A stretch of 43,558 bases of DNA from DATMRF01 sp035566435 (lineage in GTDB: Bacteria; Verrucomicrobiota; Verrucomicrobiia; Limisphaerales; UBA8199), in contig DATMRF010000068.1 of NCBI GenBank assembly GCA_035566435.1, positions 1 through 43,558 on the forward strand, written 5' to 3'. A program made the translations under genes and the position numbers. Below, one piece after another: positions 26,199 to 33,663 of this stretch; the stretch's first letter is position 1, and each line of letters opens with the position of its first letter. The notes under the pieces are model-generated. The model was given only the letters and a program-made list of their open reading frames with translations, was not told the origin of the DNA and did not search any database.

Positions 26199-27206
26199 TC
26201 AAGGCAGGGAAAAGTAATCGGCTCCCTGGTAAGCGCCGTCCACAGTCCTGGCAATCTGCATGAGGACGTCGTTGAGCAGAGTGCTGGCGCCGAAACGGAA
26301 CAGATCGGGTGTGAGCCAATCATCTCCGAGGGTCTCTTTGAGCATGGCCAAGTAGGCCAGCGATTGTTTGGCAGTGCGAATGCCGCCGGCAGGCTTCATG
26401 CCGATGCGGATGCCGGTTTCGAAAAAGTAATCGCGAATGGCCTCCAGCATCACCAGCGTAACCGGCATGGTCGCGGCGGGGTTGATTTTCCCGGTGCTGG
26501 TCTTGATGAAATCGGCGCCGGCCTCCATGGCGATGCGGCTCGCGAGGCGGATGTTATCGCAGGTGACCAGCTCGCCGGTTTCGAGGATGACCTTGAGATG
26601 GACCGGGCCGCAGGTTGCCCTGAGGGAAGCGATCTCGTCGAAGACCCGTGCGTGGTCGCCAGCCAGGAAAGCACCGCGGTTGATCACCATGTCGATCTCA
26701 TCAGCGCCGTCCCCCACAGCGCGGTGCGCCTCTTCCAGACGGGTGCGCAAAGGGTACTGCCCGCTGGGAAAACCAGTCGCGACGGATGCGACGCGCACGG
26801 GCGATTCCCGCCCGAGAAACCGGCGCGCGCAGCGGACCATGTTGGGATAGACGCACACCGCGGCGCAATGCGGCACACCGTATCCGGCCTCTGCGGGCTG
26901 GAGCGCTTTCCGGCAGAGATACGCGACCTTGCCCGGCGTGTCTTTGCCTTCCAGTGTGGTCAAGTCAATCATCGCAGTGACCATTTTCAACCCGGCGAGC
27001 TTCGCGCCGGTCTTAATGCTGCGTTTGGCGAAAGAGGCCGCGCGTTCCTCGACCATGATCTGATCGACGGAGCAGAGGGACAGGGGCCGGAACTCGGGGC
27101 GCGGGGAGCTCAGAACTGGCGTGATGGGTGAGGTGTGATGCGTGACGGCTCGGCGGGAAAAATCAGATGTAATTTTGCGGGTTTTTGTCCCGTCCGGAGC
27201 TCTCAT
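26199..27206 (-). CDS. deoC: Deoxyribose-phosphate aldolase, animal-like type
   Basis: The enzyme cleaves 2-deoxy-D-ribose 5-phosphate into glyceraldehyde 3-phosphate and acetaldehyde. The Schiff-base lysine lies in DFIKTSTGK, with TAMIDLTTLEG, AAVCVYPNMV, VASVATGFPSGQ, EIDMVINRGAFL and MKPAGGIRTAKQSL. The longer C-terminus (GASTLLNDVLMQIA) and overall match resemble the animal DERA branch more than the short E. coli enzyme. ATG 27206 gives 335 residues, but the first 40 (THHTSPITPVLSSPRP) are low complexity and match intergenic-type CATCACCC repeats, so translation may start later. Homology seems to begin around FRPLSLCSVDQI, before the internal ATG at 27056. The aldehyde dehydrogenase gene follows by 13 bases. 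Confidence 0.93.
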   Translation of the reverse strand: MRAPDGTKTRKITSDFSRRAVTHHTSPITPVLSSPRPEFRPLSLCSVDQIMVEERAASFAKRSIKTGAKLAGLKMVTAMIDLTTLEGKDTPGKVAYLCRKALQPAEAGYGVPHCAAVCVYPNMVRCARRFLGRESPVRVASVATGFPSGQYPLRTRLEEAHRAVGDGADEIDMVINRGAFLAGDHARVFDEIASLRATCGPVHLKVILETGELVTCDNIRLASRIAMEAGADFIKTSTGKINPAATMPVTLVMLEAIRDYFFETGIRIGMKPAGGIRTAKQSLAYLAMLKETLGDDWLTPDLFRFGASTLLNDVLMQIARTVDGAYQGADYFSLP

Positions 27207-27264
27207 AACGTGCCGGAAATTTGAAGACAGGAGACGACAGAGTCAATCGGGGAATGGGTCTTGG

Positions 27265-28698
27265 CTAGGCTCGGCTTTGGGTGCGTATGAATTCGATGCG
27301 GTTACTGGCCTCGGGATGACGCACGGAGGGCCCGGCCACGAGCATCGCCATTGGACCCGCCAGATCATTTTCCACCAACCAGGTCCGGGCGAAGTCGTGC
27401 CAATTTTCCGGGTCAGAGCCGAGTTGGACGGGCTGAACGCCGTAGGAGAAGTGCATTGCCTGGCAGACAGCGGCGTCCTGAGTAATGGCGACAATCCAGG
27501 GGGCCGGCTTGAAGCGGGAAATCAGCCGTGCGGTGGCTCCGCTTCGAGTCGGAACGAACACCGCCGCGCAAGCGACGGTTTCCAGCGCATGCTCAACCAC
27601 CGACGCAATCGCGGCAGCGTCCGTGTCGGGTTTTTCCTGAAAGCAGAGAGCGCGAAGATCGTTTAGGCGGGCCGGGGGCCGCCCGGCCTCGGTCGCGGCC
27701 GCAATCCCGGCCAGCATGCTTACGGCCTCCACGGGGAATTTGCCTACAGCGGACTCGGCAGACAGCATGAGGCAATCCGTGCCGTCGAGGATCGCGTTGG
27801 CGACATCGGTAGCTTCGGCGCGGGTGGGCAATCGGTTGGCCACCATCGATTCAAGCATTTGCGTGGCAGTGATGACCGGCTTGCCGGCGAGATTGGCACG
27901 GGCGATGAGTTTTTTTTGCGTGAGAGCGATTTGTTGGATAGGCACCTCGACGCCGAGGTCGCCGCGGGCGACCATGATTCCGTCAGCCGCCGCGAGAATC
28001 TCGTCGAAATGCTCCAGCGCGCCGGAGCGTTCGATTTTAGCGATTAGGAAGGGCTGCCGCCCCAGAACCTTTGCGGCCGCGCGGACCGCCTCAAGGTCGG
28101 CGGCTCGCTCGACGAAGGATTGGCTCACGGCGTCCGCTCCCTGGGCGAGAGCGAATTCAAGACACGCACGGTCGTGTTCGGTGAACGCGCTGATGCCGAG
28201 GTCGATGCCCGGAAGGTTGAGCCCCTTGCGGCTGCGCAACTCACCTCCAACCGCAATGGTGCAATACACCTCATTTCCGACGGCCCGCTCAACTTTGAGC
28301 TCCACCAAACCGTCGTTGAGGAAGAGTCGGTCGCCGGGCTTCACGACCTGCGGCAGGCGGGAAAAACTGACCGAGACGCGCTGCTGATTTCCTACGAGCT
28401 CTTCAGTGGTAAGGATAAAGGCGTCGCCCACGCGAAGGTTGATCGGCTCCAGGTCCAACTTCCCGATGCGCATTTTGGGGCCGGGCAGGTCGGCCAGGAT
28501 CGCTACGCGGAGGCCGGTGGCGCGCTCGGCGGCGCGCAGGCGGGCAATCCGGCCGGCATGATCCGAGAAGTCACCGTGCGAGAAATTGAGCCGGGCGACG
28601 TTGAGGCCCGCGCGCAGCAGGCGCTCGAGCATCTCTGGCGAGTCCGAAGCAGGACCGAGCGTGGCGACGATCTTGGTCTTGTGATTGGGCAAAGTCAT
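27265..28698 (-). CDS. pyk: Pyruvate kinase
   Basis: This glycolytic enzyme transfers phosphate from phosphoenolpyruvate to ADP. The product (477 residues from ATG 28698, MTLPNHKTKIVATLGPAS) shows NVARLNFSHGD, ADLPGPKMRIG, the catalytic Lys in LIAKIERSGALEHFD, MVARGDLGVEVP for metal binding, ATQMLESMVANRLPTRAEAT and LMLSAESAVGKFPVEAV. The C-terminal alpha/beta domain is present. Upstream in-frame codons to 28944 overlap the Sel1 gene and are not conserved. It sits 16 bases after the Sel1-repeat gene on the same strand and may be co-transcribed. Confidence 0.96.
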   Translation of the reverse strand: MTLPNHKTKIVATLGPASDSPEMLERLLRAGLNVARLNFSHGDFSDHAGRIARLRAAERATGLRVAILADLPGPKMRIGKLDLEPINLRVGDAFILTTEELVGNQQRVSVSFSRLPQVVKPGDRLFLNDGLVELKVERAVGNEVYCTIAVGGELRSRKGLNLPGIDLGISAFTEHDRACLEFALAQGADAVSQSFVERAADLEAVRAAAKVLGRQPFLIAKIERSGALEHFDEILAAADGIMVARGDLGVEVPIQQIALTQKKLIARANLAGKPVITATQMLESMVANRLPTRAEATDVANAILDGTDCLMLSAESAVGKFPVEAVSMLAGIAAATEAGRPPARLNDLRALCFQEKPDTDAAAIASVVEHALETVACAAVFVPTRSGATARLISRFKPAPWIVAITQDAAVCQAMHFSYGVQPVQLGSDPENWHDFARTWLVENDLAGPMAMLVAGPSVRHPEASNRIEFIRTQSRA

Positions 28699-28714
28699 TG
28701 ATTGGGGCCCGGAA

Positions 28715-30343
28715 TTAGAATCCGCCCACCGGTGGCCGGCTGGCACGGAAAGGAGTATTGGTTTCGTATAGGCGCAGCCGGGCCTGGAATTCGTTGCGCT
28801 GGCTGTCCGTTTTGGAAACAGCGATCGCGCTTTTTTCTGTCGTGACGGCCTTCTCGAACTGGCCCGCTTCGGCGTAGGCGGCGGCGAGGGTATCGAGGAT
28901 AAGCGGGTCTTTGTGCTTAGTGGCGTCATCAACCTTCTCCGCAAAGCTCACCGCGGCACTGCCATCGCGCACCTTTGGGTCATCGCTGGTGGCCATGAGC
29001 CAGGCTGCGGCTTTGAGCCCCACGCGGTCTCCGGCATTGGCCGCTCTGCGGTACCACCGCAACGCTTCGGCCTCGTCTTGAGTGACGCCTCGCCCATAGT
29101 GATAGAATTCAGCGACGCAAGCCTGCAGTTTGGCGTTGCCGCGCTTCGCCACGTCCCGCCACCAACTCTCAATTTCGGCCGCGTCCCCGACGGACCCATC
29201 GAAGCCGACGTACCACTTCGGCTGGATGCCTTGAATCCCCGCTTCCCGCCACCACTTCGCCGCCTGGGAGGAATCCTTCGGCACACCATCGCCAGTCCAG
29301 CAGCAGAGGCCAAGATAGAGTTGCCCGCCTACGTGCCCCAACTCGGCGTCCTTCTGAAACCATCTGGCCGCCTCCTCAAAACTTTCGCCCACGCCTTTGC
29401 CGCGATAGTAGCACAACCCAAGGTGGAACGCTGCGCCAGGAAACCCCTGGTCCGCGGCTCGTCTCCACCATCTGGCAGCCTCGCTCAAGTCTTTGCCCAC
29501 GCCGGCTCCGCCCTCGTAGCAGCGGGCCAGGTTGCACTGAGCGACACCCAGACCCTGCTCCGCGGCCTTTTGAAACCATTTCAACGCCTCGGCCGGCGCC
29601 TTGTCCACACCGGTCCCCGTCGCATAACAAACCCCGAGGTAATCTTGCGCCGGCGCCAGCTCCTGGTCCGCCGCCTGACGATACCATTTGGCCGCTTGCG
29701 CATCCTCCGGGTTGACTCCAATCCCGAACGAATAACACTCGCCGAGGCACTGTTGCGCGCGCGGATGACCCTGCTCCGCGGCGCGCTCCAGCCATTTGGC
29801 CCCGCGCGCCGGAGCTTCGTTCACACCCGGCCCGCCTTCGAGGTAACAAAGACCCAGTTGGAATTGCGCCTCCGCGAAGCCCTGGACAGCTGCTTTATCG
29901 AGCCAATCAACGCCGGCGGAGAAGTCCTGCGGCACGCCCAACCCTCGCAACGTGGCTGCACCCAGCAGAAACTGCGCGGGCGCGACCTCTTGCGCTTTCA
30001 TCAGCCATTTGACGCCCTGCTCGTAGTCCGGCTGGACCCCCTCGCCTGCGAAATAACAATAACCGAGCTTCACTTGCGCCGCCGCACTGCCTTGCTCGGC
30101 TTGCGAAAGTGTTTCCTTAAAGGAAGCCTCGACCACCCGTGACCATCCCTCCTGGTTCCGCAGGCTCACGGCCCACGCATTGGTGACAGTCGCAGTGCTC
30201 AGCCACACGTGCCACAGATCCCCAGGTTCGTTCGGAAAACTTCGGCCTGAAAAACGGTTCGTGAGCGATGTTGCGTGCTGACCCAGCGCGGCCGGTCCGA
30301 ATGCCAGCAGGAGCAACCCGCAAATGAACCGCCTCACCTTCAT
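28715..30343 (-). CDS. Secreted Sel1-repeat (SLR) protein
   Basis: From ATG 30343 the product has 542 residues, with signal peptide MKVRRFICGLLLLAFGPAALGQ cut into MKVRRFICGLLLL and AFGPAALGQ. About ten 36-residue Sel1-like units follow, each with the pattern AQ-x-x-LG-x-CY-x-x-G-x-GV-x-x-D-x-x-x-A-x-KW-x-x-KAA-x-QG. One unit (IQPKWYVGFDG...) is shortened. The last 100 residues resemble TPRs (LAAAYAEAGQFEKAV). SLR proteins form solenoids that bind other proteins, often in envelope signalling. The partner is unknown. It is divergent from the M20 peptidase gene with about 116 bases between starts. Confidence 0.88.
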   Translation of the reverse strand: MKVRRFICGLLLLAFGPAALGQHATSLTNRFSGRSFPNEPGDLWHVWLSTATVTNAWAVSLRNQEGWSRVVEASFKETLSQAEQGSAAAQVKLGYCYFAGEGVQPDYEQGVKWLMKAQEVAPAQFLLGAATLRGLGVPQDFSAGVDWLDKAAVQGFAEAQFQLGLCYLEGGPGVNEAPARGAKWLERAAEQGHPRAQQCLGECYSFGIGVNPEDAQAAKWYRQAADQELAPAQDYLGVCYATGTGVDKAPAEALKWFQKAAEQGLGVAQCNLARCYEGGAGVGKDLSEAARWWRRAADQGFPGAAFHLGLCYYRGKGVGESFEEAARWFQKDAELGHVGGQLYLGLCCWTGDGVPKDSSQAAKWWREAGIQGIQPKWYVGFDGSVGDAAEIESWWRDVAKRGNAKLQACVAEFYHYGRGVTQDEAEALRWYRRAANAGDRVGLKAAAWLMATSDDPKVRDGSAAVSFAEKVDDATKHKDPLILDTLAAAYAEAGQFEKAVTTEKSAIAVSKTDSQRNEFQARLRLYETNTPFRASRPPVGGF

Positions 30344-30459
30344 ATCGCCAGAATAAAGCAATGAGATCGAATGGCAATACCCTACGACCCGCATTTGACT
30401 CCGCGCATCGCGGTGCTAGGCTGAACGCCGCTGACACCCGACGGCGCCGGCGATTGCGC

Positions 30460-32286
30460 ATGTCCGCGCGTCACACACAACCCGTGAGCCAGTACCAAGC
30501 CAGCGTTCGCAGCCGAGCCGACCGGCGCCGCCGCGTGCGAAGTGGCCGCCGGCCCGCCACGCAGGCGCGCCCGGCGCGATCCCCACTCATCCGGACGCTG
30601 TTGGCCCACACCCGCAGTTCGGCCTTCTCGAAATACGTGGAGACTCTGCTGCTCGAACTTTGCCGGAGCGACACCACAGCGCGGGCGGACGTAGCGCAAA
30701 TGCGCACCGCGGAGGATGCCTGCTTTCAAGCACTGGGAAGGGAGTTGGCTACCTTGAGTTTTCCTGCCACGCGCCTCGAGCGCCGGCCAATCAATCCCGC
30801 AATTCAGAACCATCCTCATTTTTCACTGCTTCATTTCACCAAGACCGCTGAACGACCTGGTGGCCTTTCGGCGGAGGAAACCTACGCGGGCCGCTCGAAC
30901 CTGGTTTACATCGCGCCGGGCGGCAACGAACGGACGGGTGGAACCTCGGTCGCGTTGAACGCCCACATCGACGTGGTGGCGCCCTGGTTTCCGCCGCGCG
31001 TGCGTCGAGGCACGGTTTACGGGCGCGGCGCGTGCGATGATAAGGGACCGGTAGTCAGCATCATCGGCGCTTTGAAAGCGCTCTCGGAAGTGATGGCTGA
31101 AGCAGGGTTGCGCCTGAACCGCGACATGGTAGCGATGTTCGTCGTCGAAGAGGAGACCGGCGGGAATGGCTCCCTCTCGCTGGCGATGGACCGCGGGTTG
31201 AAGTCCTTCTTCGACTGTGTCGTTGTCGGGGAATGCACCGGCCTTAAACTCCATCCCGCCAATCGCGGTGCGGTATGGTATCGGGCCGAGCTGAAGCCTC
31301 CGGCGGGAGTCTCGCCGTTCGAGATGTTCGCTTTTGTGAACCAGGAACTCGAGGCCGAAGGCGCCGCGCTTCGGGCAGAAAGCTTTCATCCGCTCTTTCC
31401 TCAGCGGCCGGTTCAGACCTGCCACGGGATCCTTGGACGCTTCGGCGAGCATCCCAGCCGGATTTGCGGGGAAGTGAACTTCACGGTGCACTGCCCGCAA
31501 CCGCCGACGGAGGCGTTGGAACGACTCGTGCGTGATTGTCTGGAAGCCGGCCTGGCCGGGTACATCGGCGCGTATGGGGATAAGACGAAAGTGATTGAGC
31601 CCGCGTCCCGCAAACCGCTCGTCGCCCGCCATTACGACCTGCACTGCACAGCGGCTGGTTTTCAGGTGAATGTGCATGGCGCGACTGGTCACATGGGAGC
31701 GATTCGTGAGCGAGACGGAGCGATTACCAAGCTGGCGCACTTCGTCCGGAGCCTCGTGCGTTCCAAAGCCAGGCTTGAAGCGTTCAGCGGAGGCCCGGTG
31801 AGCTTCGCACTCGACGGCGCGACACCCGGCGACACTTTGCTCCTTGAAGGCGGACAGGGTTTCGTCCCGACGCACGGCATCGAAGAGGTGATGGCGCGCC
31901 TGCGTACGGCGGTGGAGCGTGGGGCTGAGAATTATCTGCGGCTCGTCGGGCGAACCGAAGCCGGCGCTGAGATGGTCAGGGTCACGTACGAAAAATTGCA
32001 TAACGCGGCGTTCGATGGCGACACGGATTCGCCTGCGATGTGCAACGCGCTGGCGGCAGCCCGCGCGTGCCGCCTGCCCCAGGACGAGCCGATCCTCGGC
32101 TGGACGGTTTCCTGCGACGCGCGGCTCTTTGCCTGTGAGTATCCTGGGATGCCGGTGCTGACTTTTGGTCCCGGGCAACTCGCTTTCGCACACTCCGACC
32201 AGGAGCAAATTGCGCTCGAGGATATCCGCAAAGCCGCTGAGTTCCTGGCAGTGTTCCTTTTGCGGCAGACTGGAACCGTTGGGTAA
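30460..32286 (+). CDS. M20-family metallopeptidase
   Basis: The product is 608 residues from ATG 30460; ATG 30361 would add 33. The M20/M28 di-zinc hydrolase signature is visible: His and Asp in ALNAHIDVV, Asp in GRGACDDKGP, the catalytic Glu pair in VVEEETGGNG, VVGECTG, and the last zinc His in FAHSDQEQI. A dimerisation domain lies between, with HGATGHMGAIRERDG. The first 75 residues are an Arg-rich, low-complexity stretch not seen in the family. Substrates range over dipeptides, acyl-amino acids and succinyl-diaminopimelate, so I give no specific name. It is followed after 8 bases by an oxidoreductase gene, forming an operon. Confidence 0.86.
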   Translation: MSARHTQPVSQYQASVRSRADRRRRVRSGRRPATQARPARSPLIRTLLAHTRSSAFSKYVETLLLELCRSDTTARADVAQMRTAEDACFQALGRELATLSFPATRLERRPINPAIQNHPHFSLLHFTKTAERPGGLSAEETYAGRSNLVYIAPGGNERTGGTSVALNAHIDVVAPWFPPRVRRGTVYGRGACDDKGPVVSIIGALKALSEVMAEAGLRLNRDMVAMFVVEEETGGNGSLSLAMDRGLKSFFDCVVVGECTGLKLHPANRGAVWYRAELKPPAGVSPFEMFAFVNQELEAEGAALRAESFHPLFPQRPVQTCHGILGRFGEHPSRICGEVNFTVHCPQPPTEALERLVRDCLEAGLAGYIGAYGDKTKVIEPASRKPLVARHYDLHCTAAGFQVNVHGATGHMGAIRERDGAITKLAHFVRSLVRSKARLEAFSGGPVSFALDGATPGDTLLLEGGQGFVPTHGIEEVMARLRTAVERGAENYLRLVGRTEAGAEMVRVTYEKLHNAAFDGDTDSPAMCNALAAARACRLPQDEPILGWTVSCDARLFACEYPGMPVLTFGPGQLAFAHSDQEQIALEDIRKAAEFLAVFLLRQTGTVG

Positions 32287-32294
32287 ATCTTCGA

Positions 32295-33494
32295 ATGCCC
32301 AGGAAACAAACCAAACTCCGTCTTGGCATCATCGGCGCGGGCGCCGTCGTCCGTGAAATCTACCAGCACCTCTATTTTCACAGCGAGTATTCAGCCCTGC
32401 TGGAAATCCGCGCCGTCGCGGAGCCGAACGAGCGGCACCGGAACTGGCTGGGCGACCTGGCGAACGTGCCGCCGGGCCGGCGCTTCGCGGACTTCGAAGA
32501 CATGATGGGGCGAGTCGAGCTGGACGCCGTCCAGGTCAATACTCCTGACCATCTCCATTGTCGGCCCACGGTCGCTGCGTTGGCGGCCGGTCTTGATGTC
32601 GTCCTGCCCAAGCCGATGGCCGCAACCGTCAAAGACGCTCACGCGATGATGCAGGCGGCCAAAAAAACCGGGCGCTTCCTGGGCGTCGATTTCCACAAGC
32701 GCGAAGACCCGCGCATCAAGGAAGCCGAGGCGCGATTCCAGACTGGCCGCTACGGCACGTTCCAGGCGGCCGTTTTCTACATGCTGGACAAATTGCTCGT
32801 CGCCGACCCGAACCATTCGCCGCGGTTCTTCGCCTCGCCGGACTTCGCGGAGAAGAACACCCCGGTGTCGTTTCTAACGGTGCACATGGCCGATGCGCTG
32901 ATGCAGGTTGTCAAGCTGGTTCCAAGCCGGGTGCGCGCGACCGGTTACGCGCACAAGCTACCGTCTATGAAGCCTGTCCCAATCCATGGCTATGACCTCG
33001 TTGATACAGAGATTGTATTTGAGAGCGGCGCAGCAGCCCACATTCTTACTGGCTGGGGGCTGCCCAACCGCGCCTGGTCCACCACCGTGCAATCCGGCCG
33101 GCTCATCTGCTCGGAGGGCCTGCTGGACCTCAGCCTTGATACGCCCGGCCTGCGCGAACTCGACGCCGAGGGCCTCACTGAGGTCAATCCACTTTTTCGG
33201 AACTTCGAAAAGGATGGCACGGTAACCGGCTACGGCATCCGCAGCCCAGGACGGCTTTACGAAAAGCTCCTGGCCTGGCGGCGCGGCAAAATGCCAGCGG
33301 CGGAGCGTGAACGCTCACAGAGCCCGATGACGCTTGGTCTCTATACGACGCTGGTGCTGGAAGCCGCCGAGATGAGCCTCGCCGCGGGCCGAAAACTTGC
33401 GAGCGGCGCAACGCTGGGGGCTGGCGTAGAACTCAAGCAACTCGTGGTCGAATCGCTCGGCGCCCGCGCCGCCGCAGAATACGGACTGTGTTAG
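32295..33494 (+). CDS. Gfo/Idh/MocA-family oxidoreductase
   Basis: The 399-residue NAD(P)-dependent dehydrogenase opens with the Rossmann motif LGIIGAGAVVREIYQ, then AVAEPNERH, the VNTPDHLHCRPTVAAL strand and LPKPMAAT, where Lys-Pro is the family's catalytic pair. Members oxidise or isomerise sugars and sugar acids. The C-terminal alpha/beta domain has VHMADALMQVVKL. No signal peptide is seen. It lies 8 bases after the M20 peptidase gene and before a hairpin-rich 170-base gap. The substrate is unknown. Confidence 0.9.
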   Translation: MPRKQTKLRLGIIGAGAVVREIYQHLYFHSEYSALLEIRAVAEPNERHRNWLGDLANVPPGRRFADFEDMMGRVELDAVQVNTPDHLHCRPTVAALAAGLDVVLPKPMAATVKDAHAMMQAAKKTGRFLGVDFHKREDPRIKEAEARFQTGRYGTFQAAVFYMLDKLLVADPNHSPRFFASPDFAEKNTPVSFLTVHMADALMQVVKLVPSRVRATGYAHKLPSMKPVPIHGYDLVDTEIVFESGAAAHILTGWGLPNRAWSTTVQSGRLICSEGLLDLSLDTPGLRELDAEGLTEVNPLFRNFEKDGTVTGYGIRSPGRLYEKLLAWRRGKMPAAERERSQSPMTLGLYTTLVLEAAEMSLAAGRKLASGATLGAGVELKQLVVESLGARAAAEYGLC

Positions 33495-33519
33495 CTCGGA
33501 TTTCTCACGCCGCTGCACG

Positions 33520-33615
33520 TAGCGCAGGTTTCCAAACCTGCCGTATCGCCCACTTCCAAGTCGGCGGGGCGCCGAAGTGGCGGTGGTCTCCGCAGGTTTG
33601 GAGCCCCGCGCGACG
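33520..33615. repeat. Nested inverted-repeat element with two competing stems
   Basis: A compact stem GCAGGTTT/AAACCTGC (33524-33541, 2-base loop) overlaps the left arm of a longer perfect 11-bp stem, TCCAAACCTGC (33531-33541) with GCAGGTTTGGA (33592-33602). Between those arms lies a third hairpin, CCACTTC (33550-33556) with GAAGTGG (33574-33580) and CGGCG/CGCCG within. It fills the gap between the Gfo/Idh and TMTC-like genes. It is probably a dispersed repeat unit; no T tract follows, so it is not a standard terminator. Confidence 0.7.
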
Positions 33616-33663
33616 GGAAGAGGTGTGAATCACCTTGGCTAGCGGCGACTTCCGGAGAGCGAT

